From positions 1-37,983 of the forward strand of contig JAFOMZ010000198.1 in assembly GCA_017421125.1 (NCBI GenBank): a DNA stretch of 37,983 bases, written 5' to 3'. The stretch is from Solobacterium sp. Lineage in GTDB: Bacteria > Bacillota_I > Bacilli_A > Erysipelotrichales > Erysipelotrichaceae. This document shows, one piece after another, positions 14,761 to 22,878 of this stretch. Position 1 is the stretch's first letter; the number at the start of each line of letters is the position of its first letter. The notes beneath the pieces are model-generated. The model was given only the letters and a program-made list of their open reading frames with translations, was not told the origin of the DNA and searched no databases. The position numbers and the translations under genes are program-made.

Positions 14761-15468
14761 ATGAATAAAGAACAGGAAAAAGTTTATAAAGAGGAATATC
14801 TTCCTTACGTTATCAAGGTAGGCAAGATCACAAGCTGGATCTCCCTGCCGCTGATCTTCATTCCCGCACTGATCGTTGTTCTGGCATTCGGTGCCAGACC
14901 TGATCCGGGCGGAGTCATCACAGGTCTCATCGGACTCTGCTCCGCAATGCTTGCGTGGTATATCGTTGACCCTGTCACGCTGTATCCGATCCTTCATATC
15001 CCCGGCATGTATATGACATACCTCTGCGGAAACTCAAAGGAGATCCGTGCACCTGCAGCAACAGCCGCACTGTCTTCCGCTGATGTCGAAGCAGGCACAG
15101 AACAGGGTACCGTCGTAGCCGGCATCAGTATTGCCATCTCGATCTTCATTTCCGTCGGAACGATGACGATCGTTGCCATCCTCGGCAACGCGATCCTTTC
15201 GATCCTGCCGGATACAGTGCTCCATGCGCTGAATTACCTGCTTCCTTCACTGTTCGGCACCATGTGCATGCAGAGGATCCTGCTGGACCCGAAGTCCACA
15301 TTCATCATTCTGCCGGCAGCTGTCGTACTGAAGCTGATGTCCAGAGCCGGTCTCTTCAAATTCCTGCCGTTCGGCGGCGGCTATGCACAGATCCTGCTCT
15401 GCGTCATCGTCGGCGTTATTGTCGCCAGAAACGTACATAAAGATAAGATCAGGCATGCAGGAAAATAA
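14761..15468 (+). CDS. Partner membrane protein of DUF5058
   Basis: A 235-residue polytopic membrane protein with about six helices, starting 15 bases after the DUF5058 stop behind a GGGGGAT ribosome site. Helices include ITSWISLPLIFIPALIVVLA, GVITGLIGLCSAMLAWYIVD, VVAGISIAISIFISVGTMTI and a C-terminal pair. A soluble segment, CGNSKEIRAPAATAALSSAD, separates the N- and C-terminal membrane parts and is the best candidate for a functional loop. I do not recognise a named family. Its fixed place beside DUF5058 suggests the second half of a transporter, perhaps for a small acid or peptide-like substrate. Confidence 0.75.
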   Translation: MNKEQEKVYKEEYLPYVIKVGKITSWISLPLIFIPALIVVLAFGARPDPGGVITGLIGLCSAMLAWYIVDPVTLYPILHIPGMYMTYLCGNSKEIRAPAATAALSSADVEAGTEQGTVVAGISIAISIFISVGTMTIVAILGNAILSILPDTVLHALNYLLPSLFGTMCMQRILLDPKSTFIILPAAVVLKLMSRAGLFKFLPFGGGYAQILLCVIVGVIVARNVHKDKIRHAGK

Positions 15469-15493
15469 CTGCACGAAAGAAGGGTAAGAAAAT

Positions 15494-16189
15494 ATGGATG
15501 AATTCAACGAGCGTGTACACGCATATATCGCTGCCAGGTATTACGAACAGCTGACGGAAAAATTCGGAGAACGCGGAAAGAAGGCATTTATCCACGCGAC
15601 CCAGTATTATGCAGAGCAGCGCGGAAGAAGAATGGCCCAGAGAGCCATCCGTGACGGAAAAGAACTGACATACCAGACCTATCAGGAATACGGTGAGTGG
15701 GTCAACACGGACTATACGATCGAAAACGGATGGTCCAACCAGGCGACTGTCACCAACTGGGCACCTGATCTGGAAACACATATCACAAGATGCCCCTGGC
15801 ATACACAGTTCAAGGAGATGGGACTTGTTGAAGCAGGTCATACATACTGTGCGCACCTTGATAATTCGATCTGCAGGGGATTCAATCCCTATATCACATA
15901 TGATGTGCTCCAGACACTTCATAAGTCTGACTACTGCATCCATATCCTCAGGGATGTCAATTATGAAGTGGGTGAAAGCCATCCGAAGAAAAAGGAATAC
16001 CTGAAGAACTTCGAGTATCACTGTGCACATTCCTTCTGGTCCTATGCGGAAGTCACGGAAGCGATCTTCCTGTCAGAAGGAAAAGAAGTCGTTGAGAATG
16101 TACTGAAGGCATTTACCGAAGACTACGGTCAGGAAATGGCTGACACTCTGGTAAAATACAGAAACACAAACTTCAACGTATGTGACTGA
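15494..16189 (+). CDS. ATC-hydrolase-like protein
   Basis: A 231-residue soluble protein resembling L-2-amino-thiazoline-4-carboxylic acid hydrolase, the enzyme that opens a thiazoline ring on the way to L-cysteine in some Pseudomonas. Most homologues in Firmicutes are uncharacterised. The conserved core is visible: TRCPWHTQFKEMGLVEAGHT, followed by YCAHLDNSICRGFNPYI and CIHILRD. Several Cys and His (CPWH, YCAHLD, FEYHCAHSFW) could form the active site. It ends the operon behind the two membrane proteins, so a cytoplasmic step on the imported compound is the simplest reading (inference). AGAAGGG precedes the ATG. Confidence 0.78.
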   Translation: MDEFNERVHAYIAARYYEQLTEKFGERGKKAFIHATQYYAEQRGRRMAQRAIRDGKELTYQTYQEYGEWVNTDYTIENGWSNQATVTNWAPDLETHITRCPWHTQFKEMGLVEAGHTYCAHLDNSICRGFNPYITYDVLQTLHKSDYCIHILRDVNYEVGESHPKKKEYLKNFEYHCAHSFWSYAEVTEAIFLSEGKEVVENVLKAFTEDYGQEMADTLVKYRNTNFNVCD

Positions 16190-16205
16190 AAAACACATCA
16201 TGAAA

Positions 16206-16241
16206 AGATGGTCTGATCTGCCGGTCGGGCTGTCTTTTTTT
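16206..16241 (+). terminator. Terminator of the DUF5058 operon
   Basis: A 13-bp stem with several G-U pairs (16206-16218 with 16223-16235), loop TGCC, then a T run. Confidence 0.75.
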
Positions 16242-16271
16242 GCTTTTGACACATTTATGCCGTCCGCAAAA

Positions 16272-16280
16272 TGGTATAAT
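16272..16280 (+). promoter_or_regulatory. Extended -10 promoter of the FHA/ABC operon
   Basis: TGGTATAAT is an extended consensus -10. A perfect TTGACA (16246-16251) lies upstream but 23 bases away, too far for a normal -35. Confidence 0.55.
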
Positions 16281-16307
16281 GTGCAACATGTAAGGGGATA
16301 ATGTAAT

Positions 16308-17525
16308 ATGTCAGAACCGGATTTGAATATAAAACCAAAACAGAGTACCGAAACAGAAATGAAGGTCGTAGAAAGCAGTAAAAAGAAAAAGGGCGGATTC
16401 AAACTCATCCTGATCCTGACAGTGCTGCTGGCAGTGGCTGCTGCGGCCGGTTATTTTGTGATCCAGGACAAGAAGAAAACGATCGATCTTGAAGACTATG
16501 TCATGATGCCGACGTATACGGGACTGAACGGGGAAGCTTCGATCGAGAAGATCGAACTTGACCAGACAACGCTTGAAAAGAAGATACATGAGATCCTCGG
16601 GGAAGATGAATATATCGATATGTACGACCTGGTCTCCCGCATCAGCCTTGGCTATAACCAGAACCTGGATTCACTTTCCAACAACGATGAGATCACTGTC
16701 ACGCTGAACTATGACAAGAGTGCCCTGAAGAATGCTTTCAAGATCAACTTCACCGGAACGGAGAAAGTGTTCGTCGTAGCCGGACTGCTTGATTATGTTG
16801 ATATGGATCCTTTTGAAGATCTCAGCATCCTGTTTGAAGGCACTGCGCCGCTGGCCAGGGTCAATAAGTTTGTATCAGACAACCCGATCTTCTCATATAA
16901 CAAGTTTTATACATTGAAAGTCAACGGAAAAGACGCGGACAATGCTGTAATGGATATCGGTGATGTCCTGACGATCGAACTGTCTGATGACGGCATCAAG
17001 GCGATGAAGGACATGGGATTTGTACCCAGCAACATGTCTGTTTCCTATACATTAGGCAAGACCGATGTGAACTGGTACCTGACCTCTGCGTCCGAACTGC
17101 AGGGATCTACATTCGAAAAGCTGAAGGCACAGGGAAAAGATGAATGCATTGCCAACTTCGCAAGGAAGAATCTGAACTATGAACCGGAATATGTGAAAGC
17201 ATATGCGCTGATCCCCAAGGATGACAAGTGGGGCAGAAACTGTGTTTCCCATCTGGTACTGATCTACAGCTATGAAGTACCTGTCGAGACAGAAGATGAA
17301 GAAGAAACTGAAAAGACAGAAGAAGTCCTGACAGAAACCAGATATATTGCGATCGAAACACCTGCCATCGTGAACCTGAAGCTGGCAGCAGCTGACCAGG
17401 AAACACCTGAACAGACATATAATCCCGACTTCTCCGGATCATATTATTACGATGATCTTGACGGACTGTATACAGACCGCATCCAGAAAAACGTCGCCGA
17501 TTATACATACGAGGAGATCCAGTAA
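16308..17525 (+). CDS. Single-pass membrane protein with extracellular repeat-like domains
   Basis: A 405-residue protein. A charged cytoplasmic tail (1-30) ending in KKKK leads to one transmembrane helix (LILILTVLLAVAAAAGYFVI, ~33-52); the rest is outside. Two extracellular segments look alike in outline: YTGLNGEASIEKIELDQTTL, then NDEITVTLNYDKSALKNAF leading into FTGTEKVFVVAGL. This pattern recurs in surface proteins of gut Firmicutes, sometimes with a zinc ribbon in place of this tail. A Glu/Thr-rich acidic stretch lies near residues 325-345. No function is known to me. It is first in an operon with an FHA-like ABC ATPase and a permease, 6 bases upstream, and could be a sensor or accessory subunit. 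Confidence 0.72.
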   Translation: MSEPDLNIKPKQSTETEMKVVESSKKKKGGFKLILILTVLLAVAAAAGYFVIQDKKKTIDLEDYVMMPTYTGLNGEASIEKIELDQTTLEKKIHEILGEDEYIDMYDLVSRISLGYNQNLDSLSNNDEITVTLNYDKSALKNAFKINFTGTEKVFVVAGLLDYVDMDPFEDLSILFEGTAPLARVNKFVSDNPIFSYNKFYTLKVNGKDADNAVMDIGDVLTIELSDDGIKAMKDMGFVPSNMSVSYTLGKTDVNWYLTSASELQGSTFEKLKAQGKDECIANFARKNLNYEPEYVKAYALIPKDDKWGRNCVSHLVLIYSYEVPVETEDEEETEKTEEVLTETRYIAIETPAIVNLKLAAADQETPEQTYNPDFSGSYYYDDLDGLYTDRIQKNVADYTYEEIQ

Positions 17526-17531
17526 ACGCAT

Positions 17532-18998
17532 ATGATGAACCCGGTATTATTTGTGATCACCAGCGATCAGATCATTTCACATGAGCTTGTTTCGGAAAGC
17601 ACAGTGATCGGAAGGGACAGCCTCTTTTCCAAGGTCGGCCTTTCACTGCCCGGCAGTTTTATTCCCGCAAAAACCGGAAAAATAACGAATGAGAACGGAC
17701 AGTGGAAATATACGGACCTGCAGAATAAAATACCCGTTTATCTGAACAAGATAAAAATATCCAAAGAAGCACTTCTCAAACCGAATGATGTCCTGAGCTT
17801 TGTTGATCCTTCATTCAGCAGTGACGATGATGTCATCAGTATCCTGTTCACTGAAGAAACTGCCTGGAAAGACAATAAATGGCTGGTAAAGCCGTTTAAC
17901 AGCTCCCTGGCAGAATACCTGGATCAGGATGTCTTCTATATGAAGGACGGCGATCTGCATATCAGAAATACGGAAGGCAAAGTGTATCTGAATCAGTTAC
18001 CGGCGGAACATGACCGGTCCGCTGCTGTACTGGACCATATCCAGGCAGGCAGACGTGATTATTTCATCCTGCTGTCAAAGATGATCATCAAGGAATCACC
18101 GTCGGAAAACAATGCGCTGCAGCCGGCTGAACAGGCATCAGAGCCTGATGAAAGCCTGGATGTGCATATTATTAAGCGGACGCTCGGAAGCATGACCCTG
18201 CTGAAGGATGTCAGATTCCATGTACAGCCGGGTGAAATGGTGCTTGTCATCGGAGGCTCCGGTGCCGGCAAGACCACTCTGATCAATGCCATCAAGGGTG
18301 ACGAAAAGGCCCAGGAAGCGAAGGTCATCTACTGCGGGCGCGATGTATATGACAACAGCCAGTACAGGATCATCCAGAGAAAGATCGGTTACGTTCCGCA
18401 GAAGGATACGTTGCTGAAGGGGGATACCGTATATAAGACGATCGAAGACGCAGCCAGAATGGCAAACCTCGAAAACGTATCAGACAGCAATGTACTGAAG
18501 GGTTATGTCGAAGATGCACTAAAAGTCTTTTCACTCCAGAATGAACGGAACAAGCTTGTCAGCAAGCTCAGCGGCGGCGAGACCAAGAGACTGTCGACAG
18601 CCAAGGCATATATCAAACAGCCGAGCCTGTTCTTCCTGGATGAACCGGACTCCGGACTTGACGAGAATTCCAAGAACCAGCTTCTGGACATCCTGCATGA
18701 GATTGCCCATCAGGAAAACAAGATCGTGATCGTCATTTCCCACTACAGTCTGGAATACGGTCCGAAATATGAAAAAACGGAAAACTATAAGGAACATTAC
18801 GACAAGGTCGTAGTGCTTGCCAAAGACAGCACCAACACCGGAAGGCTTGCCTTCTTCGGAACACCGCATGATGCCTGCACCTTCTTTGAAACAGAATCCC
18901 TCAAGGAGATCATCAGCAGGATCGAACCGCCGGAAAAACACGGTGAAGGGAAAGCGGAATACTTTATAGAAAAATTCAATACAACCAGAGGTGATTAA
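17532..18998 (+). CDS. ABC transporter ATPase with N-terminal degenerate FHA domain
   Basis: A 488-residue ATPase. Residues ~1-100 look like an FHA domain (ESTVIGRDSLF, then YTDLQNKIPVYLNKIKI and LLKPNDVLSFVD), but the Ser-x-x-His of phosphothreonine-binding FHA modules is replaced by SFIPAKTGKI. A linker reaches the ABC domain, with Walker A GGSGAGKTT (~241-249), Q-loop GYVPQKDTLL, signature LSGGETKRL, Walker B LFFLDEPDSGLD and H-loop VISHY, so ATP hydrolysis should be intact. The order FHA-NBD followed by an ABCG-type permease recalls mycobacterial Rv1747, an exporter controlled by a Ser/Thr kinase. No kinase gene is in the window. The Shine-Dalgarno is distant, and ATG 17532 or 17535 could start. 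Confidence 0.86.
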   Translation: MMNPVLFVITSDQIISHELVSESTVIGRDSLFSKVGLSLPGSFIPAKTGKITNENGQWKYTDLQNKIPVYLNKIKISKEALLKPNDVLSFVDPSFSSDDDVISILFTEETAWKDNKWLVKPFNSSLAEYLDQDVFYMKDGDLHIRNTEGKVYLNQLPAEHDRSAAVLDHIQAGRRDYFILLSKMIIKESPSENNALQPAEQASEPDESLDVHIIKRTLGSMTLLKDVRFHVQPGEMVLVIGGSGAGKTTLINAIKGDEKAQEAKVIYCGRDVYDNSQYRIIQRKIGYVPQKDTLLKGDTVYKTIEDAARMANLENVSDSNVLKGYVEDALKVFSLQNERNKLVSKLSGGETKRLSTAKAYIKQPSLFFLDEPDSGLDENSKNQLLDILHEIAHQENKIVIVISHYSLEYGPKYEKTENYKEHYDKVVVLAKDSTNTGRLAFFGTPHDACTFFETESLKEIISRIEPPEKHGEGKAEYFIEKFNTTRGD

Positions 18999-19002
18999 CG
19001 GT

Positions 19003-19842
19003 ATGAACGCATCAATGGGCGAACAGATCAAAATATACTTCGGCAAAAACAGCCGTATCTTCTTCAACGAAAAAAAATACATCAGTATTTTCCTGTCGAC
19101 TGTATTAATGACACTGATGATCGGCATGGTCACCGGATCGGAAATGTTTGCGCAGTACTCCGCAACAAGAAACGGCGCATTTGCGCTGGTCTGTGCCTGC
19201 ATCTGGATCGGCATCTTCAACTCCATCCAGTCCATCTGCAAGGAGAGGGCGACCATCAAGGAAGAAAAGCGCAACAACGGACTGGACCTGATGGCCTACA
19301 CCCTGGCGCATGTCCTGTTCGACGCGATCATCTGCTTCTTTGAAGCACTGCTTGTAACATTGATTATCTTCCTGCTGAAGAAGAACAACATCCAGGGTGA
19401 ATCGTCATTCCCGACAGTCACCATACTGAAATACCTGTTTACATTCTTCCTGGTCATTTTCTCATCCGATGTGTTCGGACTGGCCGCTTCCGCCTTTGCG
19501 GTAAATACGGAAGTCGCCATGACGATCATGCCGTTCCTGCTGATCGTACAGTTATTGCTGTCAGGATTTGTATTCTCCCTGGACGGCGTCATGAAAGCAT
19601 TGTCAAACGCCACCATCAGTAAATGGGGACTGAATGCCATATGTATCGCGGCAGATGTCAATCATCTCTCCGTACCCTCAGACAACTACATCATGGCAGC
19701 CTTAAAGAATGATTACTACGACCAGTACAATCCCAAGTCATTCCATCTGCTCAGGATCTGGCTGATTCTGCTGCTGATCACGGTCATACTTGTCCTGCTG
19801 ACAAGGCTGTTCATATCGACCGTGGAAAAAGACAAGCGTTAA
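19003..19842 (+). CDS. ABC-2/ABCG-type permease
   Basis: A 279-residue permease with six predicted helices. The segment after the second helix (CKERATIKEEKRNNGLDLMAYTLAHVLFDAI) matches the ABCG pattern of a Glu/Arg-rich coupling helix followed by a Gly-x-x-x-x-x-x-Tyr stretch. Later helices include FFLVIFSSDVFGLAASAFAV and FLLIVQLLLSGFVFSL, with an extracellular loop before the last helix. It should be the membrane half of the FHA-linked exporter; the substrate is unknown. AGAGGTG spans the upstream stop region and best fits the ATG at 19003; a GTG at 18991 and ATG at 19015 are alternatives. The stop shares TTAA with the convergent tmcAL. Confidence 0.86.
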   Translation: MNASMGEQIKIYFGKNSRIFFNEKKYISIFLSTVLMTLMIGMVTGSEMFAQYSATRNGAFALVCACIWIGIFNSIQSICKERATIKEEKRNNGLDLMAYTLAHVLFDAIICFFEALLVTLIIFLLKKNNIQGESSFPTVTILKYLFTFFLVIFSSDVFGLAASAFAVNTEVAMTIMPFLLIVQLLLSGFVFSLDGVMKALSNATISKWGLNAICIAADVNHLSVPSDNYIMAALKNDYYDQYNPKSFHLLRIWLILLLITVILVLLTRLFISTVEKDKR

Positions 19843-20966
19843 TGGTTTCCTTGATCAGAAACATACCTGGCACCTGTTACTTCTTCATGAAGCAGGTGCT
19901 TTCTTATTTCCTCGGGAAAGACGCTGGCATACAGCATCGTTGTTTTGTATTCCATGAGCCGCCAGGGTCTCGGGATATCCGCAAACCGGCAGGCAAATTT
20001 CGTTTCCGACTCCTTCATTTCCCTGAGATAGGCACGCCCTGTCTCATTGAAAGCCAGGACGCGCACGGCATCGTGTGCCGGCAGACGGGAAACTTCCTCT
20101 TTGGTGATCTGGTTCAGAGCCTGCAGGCAGGTCCTTCTGATCCTGGACGCGGTATAGCGGTATGTCACGGCATCCTTCAGGAAACCATCCCATGTATCAT
20201 TGCGTTCTGCTTTTTCGATCAGATGATTCTCGATCCCTTCACTGAAGAGGAAGAAAGAAGAAAGGCGTTCCTTGTCCGTCATCAGCAGGAAGGTCCTGAG
20301 ATAGGGGTAATACAGTTCCATCCAGGGATGGAAGGAACCGGTCAGTATATCCTTCATCGGTGTTGAATCAGAAAGATCCAGTCCTTTTTTCAGCGCTGTG
20401 CGTATTGCCAGCGCACTGGATACTTCACGCATCTCATCATCGTTGTAGGAGGAGGTACGGGGGATCAGGACCGGCTCAATGTCCGTATCCATCAGTTCCT
20501 TCAGATAGCATACTGCCAGGATATCATTCGGCATCATCTCACCGGTCAGAAGGCTGTATGCCTTCGGAAAGCTCATCCCGGCAGACAGAGACTGATGCAG
20601 ATGATCCGGATTGACCGGCGTCTCAGCGATCTCTTTGAGGTTCTCCAGATTGCCGCATTCGCTGCCGAACGAAAGATATGAAATTCCCGCTTTCTTCAGG
20701 ACTTCAACGCCGCCTTTTGCGAAATGGGACGCTGACTGGACCGCGTGGACATAAGGAAGCTCAAGGATCAGGTCGATGCCGCCGCGCACGGCAGCTTCCG
20801 CTCTGCTCCATTTATCTATGACCGCAGGCTCACCGCGCTGCGTAAAATGTCCGGACATGACAGCGATCATGACATCGCATCCGGTCTTTTTTCTTGTTTC
20901 TGTGATCTGATAGATATGGCCTTTATGAAACGGATTGTATTCGGCGATAATTCCGCAAGCTTTCAT
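19839..20966 (-). CDS. tmcAL: tRNA(Met) cytidine acetate ligase
   Basis: A 375-residue cytoplasmic enzyme of the TmcAL (YlbM) family, which acetylates C34 of elongator tRNA-Met using acetate and ATP. The nucleotidyltransferase motif is GIIAEYNPFHKGHIYQI at the N-terminus, followed by MSGHFTQRGEPAVIDKWSRA and DLILELPYVHAVQSASHFA. FGSECGNLENL, the DILAVCYLKEL region and the C-terminal helical tRNA-binding part are normal in length. The ATG at 20966 follows GGAGGTG by 6 bases. It is divergent from the alpha/beta hydrolase and converges on the permease. Confidence 0.96.
   Translation of the reverse strand: MKACGIIAEYNPFHKGHIYQITETRKKTGCDVMIAVMSGHFTQRGEPAVIDKWSRAEAAVRGGIDLILELPYVHAVQSASHFAKGGVEVLKKAGISYLSFGSECGNLENLKEIAETPVNPDHLHQSLSAGMSFPKAYSLLTGEMMPNDILAVCYLKELMDTDIEPVLIPRTSSYNDDEMREVSSALAIRTALKKGLDLSDSTPMKDILTGSFHPWMELYYPYLRTFLLMTDKERLSSFFLFSEGIENHLIEKAERNDTWDGFLKDAVTYRYTASRIRRTCLQALNQITKEEVSRLPAHDAVRVLAFNETGRAYLREMKESETKFACRFADIPRPWRLMEYKTTMLYASVFPEEIRKHLLHEEVTGARYVSDQGNH
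19870..19908 (+). terminator. Rightward terminator inside the coding end of tmcAL
   Basis: GCACCTG (19870-19876) pairs with CAGGTGC (19893-19899), with an inner CTTC/GAAG stem, then TTTCTTATTT. It would end the FHA/ABC operon although it lies in the opposing gene. Confidence 0.6.
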
Positions 20967-20997
20967 CGTGTTCACCTCCGCCGCTGTGTTTTGACTA

Positions 20998-21006
20998 TGC
21001 TACAAT
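20998..21006 (+). promoter_or_regulatory. Extended -10 promoter of the alpha/beta hydrolase
   Basis: TGCTACAAT, one base from the extended consensus, 26 bases before the ATG. The -35 position falls at the tmcAL ribosome site and is poor. Confidence 0.55.
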
Positions 21007-21031
21007 AATATCAGAAGGAGTTGTGATTTGT

Positions 21032-21916
21032 ATGAGCCATACGTTAGGAATTACAATTTACCGCCCGACCGGGGAAGTGAAGGGCTGTGTGGAGATCATT
21101 CACGGGATGCAGGAGCATCGCACACGTTATGAAAAATTCGCCCAGTATCTGAGAGAAAACGGATACGGCGTTGTTACTTTTGATCTGCCGGGTCACGGAG
21201 AAACTGCCGAGAATGAAGTGCTCGGTTATTTCGGTGATGAGAACGGCTGGGACCAGCTGATCTGGAGTGCCGAAAAGGTCGCAGAACTGACAAAGCAGGA
21301 ATTCCCGGGTGTTCCTTTCTTTATGATGGGACATTCCATGGGTACGATCGTCGCCAGGACCTGGATGCAGGAACACGACGCACCCTCAGGCGTCATCCTG
21401 ACCGGAGCGCCTAATTACAATCCGGCAGCCAAAGCAGGAATGGGCCTCGCCATGGCAGTCAGGGCAGTCAAGGGACCGAAGGGCTACAGCAAAATGCTCG
21501 ACCAGCTGGTGACAGGCAATTTCAACAACGGGATCGAGAATCCGCGCACCGGCGTAGACTGGCTGAGCTACAACGAAGAGAATGTCAGAAATTATCTGGC
21601 TGATCCGCTGAACGGTTTCCCGTTCACGGTCCAGGGATATATCGATGAACTGACCGGACTGATCCGCATGGCAGAACCCGGCAGATATGTCCATGCCGAC
21701 AAAGATCTGCCGATCGCGTTCTTCAGCGGTATCGACGATCCGTGCACAGGCGGTTCGGAAGGCCTGAACGATTCGATCGAAACACTGAGAAAAGCAGGGT
21801 ATGAGAACATCTCATGCAAGGTTTATGAGCATATGCGCCACGAAATCCTGAATGAAACGGACGCGGAAAAGGTTTACGCTGACATCCTGGCGTGGCTGAA
21901 TGAAAAAAGTGCCTGA
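21032..21916 (+). CDS. Alpha/beta hydrolase (monoacylglycerol lipase/lysophospholipase-like)
   Basis: A 294-residue cytoplasmic hydrolase of the serine aminopeptidase S33-like group. The oxyanion region is IIHGMQEHRTRYEKFAQYL, followed by GYGVVTFDLPGHGET. The nucleophile elbow is MMGHSMGTIVA, the catalytic acid probably lies in AFFSGIDDPCTGG, and the His in YEHMRHEIL. This resembles lysophospholipase/monoglyceride lipases, so a lipid ester is the likely substrate, though peptide or cinnamoyl esters are possible. AAGGAG precedes the ATG at 21032 by 11 bases. A weak hairpin (AAAGTGC/GCACTTT, 21906-21927) overlaps the stop and may end transcription. Confidence 0.92.
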   Translation: MSHTLGITIYRPTGEVKGCVEIIHGMQEHRTRYEKFAQYLRENGYGVVTFDLPGHGETAENEVLGYFGDENGWDQLIWSAEKVAELTKQEFPGVPFFMMGHSMGTIVARTWMQEHDAPSGVILTGAPNYNPAAKAGMGLAMAVRAVKGPKGYSKMLDQLVTGNFNNGIENPRTGVDWLSYNEENVRNYLADPLNGFPFTVQGYIDELTGLIRMAEPGRYVHADKDLPIAFFSGIDDPCTGGSEGLNDSIETLRKAGYENISCKVYEHMRHEILNETDAEKVYADILAWLNEKSA

Positions 21917-21943
21917 AGATGCACTTTGTGAAAGTATCTATCA

Positions 21944-21990
21944 TTGACTTTGATTTGTGGTTTGCTATAATTTAACACGTTAACGGTTAA
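21944..21990 (+). promoter_or_regulatory. Strong yceD-rpmF promoter with palindrome at the start site
   Basis: TTGACT (21944-21949), a 16-base spacer and TATAAT (21966-21971), extended by TGC. Directly downstream, 21972 to about 21990 contains a near-symmetrical repeat centred on GTTAAC (TTAAC-ACGTTAACG-GTTAA), covering the expected start point up to the AAGGAG. It could be an operator coupling L32 supply to another signal. Confidence 0.7.
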
Positions 21991-22002
21991 GGAGATTTAC
22001 TC

Positions 22003-22512
22003 GTGAGATGGACCAAAGCAGAGATACAGGCAGCACGTTCGCAGAATCTTACCGCTGAAGAAGATGTGGTAATAGACAGCAGCGTGTTCGAAGGATTCTC
22101 TCTGATCAACAGTGTCCGTGACGTCCACGCAGCCGCAACAGGCTATCTGGACGAACATGACGATCTCTTCTACGCGGTGCTTCATGTAACGGGAACGATG
22201 CTGCTTCCCGACGCGATCACCGGGGAGGAAATCGAGCACCCGTTTGAAACGGAAAGCGAGGAAACCTATTCCTTTCATAAGACGGATGATGAAAACATCC
22301 GTGACGTTACGGATGATGTCATCGAGCTGATGCCTGCGATTATTGACGCAATTATCATGGAGGTACCGCTCCAGGTGACAAACGCTTCGGAAGATGATTA
22401 CCCGCACGGTGACGGCTGGGCAGTCATAACAGAAGAAGCTTATCTGAGAGACCGGGAGAGTCGGATCGATCCGCGCCTGGCAAAACTCATGGAATATAAA
22501 GAAAAAGAGTAG
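22003..22512 (+). CDS. yceD: YceD family protein (DUF177)
   Basis: A 169-residue protein of the YceD/DUF177 family, almost always encoded upstream of rpmF and implicated in 23S rRNA processing or ribosome assembly. It has the usual acidic composition, with the conserved segments VTGTMLLPDAITGEEIEHPF and ITEEAYLRDRESRIDPRLAKL near the C-terminus. The start is GTG at 22003, with GGAG 8 bases upstream; no in-frame ATG lies near. It is co-transcribed with rpmF, 14 bases downstream. Confidence 0.93.
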   Translation: MRWTKAEIQAARSQNLTAEEDVVIDSSVFEGFSLINSVRDVHAAATGYLDEHDDLFYAVLHVTGTMLLPDAITGEEIEHPFETESEETYSFHKTDDENIRDVTDDVIELMPAIIDAIIMEVPLQVTNASEDDYPHGDGWAVITEEAYLRDRESRIDPRLAKLMEYKEKE

Positions 22513-22526
22513 GAGGTGTCAGGCAG

Positions 22527-22697
22527 ATGGCAGTACAGCAGAGAAGGAATTCCAGCACAAGAAGGGATAAGAGAAGAACACATTACAAGTTAACAGCTCC
22601 GACCCTGGTTAAGTGCCCGACATGCGGCGCAATGAAGCTTCCGCATCATGCATGCCCTAACTGCGGTTCTACAGGCAAAGCAGCCAAGAACGCGTAA
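22527..22697 (+). CDS. rpmF: 50S ribosomal protein L32
   Basis: A 56-residue basic protein, MAVQQRRNSSTRRDKRRTHY followed by KLTAPTLVKCPTCGAMKLPH and a short tail. Two CxxC pairs (CPTC and CPNC) form the zinc ribbon, so this is the zinc-binding (C+) form rather than a zinc-free paralogue. Position after yceD, an AGGAGG site and a terminator directly downstream all support it. It is a short but certain gene. Confidence 0.96.
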   Translation: MAVQQRRNSSTRRDKRRTHYKLTAPTLVKCPTCGAMKLPHHACPNCGSTGKAAKNA

Positions 22698-22722
22698 GAA
22701 GGAATTCTGATTTGAAAGATAT

Positions 22723-22750
22723 ACAGCTGCAGGTCAGCTGTTTTCTTTTT
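22723..22750 (+). terminator. Terminator of yceD-rpmF
   Basis: ACAGCTG, a 5-base loop, CAGCTGT, then TTTCTTTTT. Confidence 0.88.
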
Positions 22751-22839
22751 GCCTGCAACAAAGACGGGCCTGTTTTCAATAAAGAGAACTGCTTTCAGTC
22801 CGCAAACGGAACATTTATACGGAAATGAGAGTCATTAAG

Positions 22840-22848
22840 TGGTATACT
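22840..22848 (+). promoter_or_regulatory. Extended -10 promoter of the ECF/DUF62 operon
   Basis: TGGTATACT, 30 bases before the S-component start, identical to the hpf -10 element. No -35. The preceding 90 bases contain no recognisable SAM, cobalamin, FMN or TPP riboswitch. Confidence 0.5.
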
Positions 22849-22878
22849 CAGATGTATCTTGTTAAGGAGGACCATTTT

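Noticed and set aside
22751..22878. A SAM or other metabolite riboswitch ahead of the ECF/DUF62 operon
   Set aside because: The expected regulator, given the enzymes, but no conserved core of SAM-I, SAM-II, FMN, TPP or cobalamin riboswitches is readable, and the leader after the promoter is only about 25 bases.
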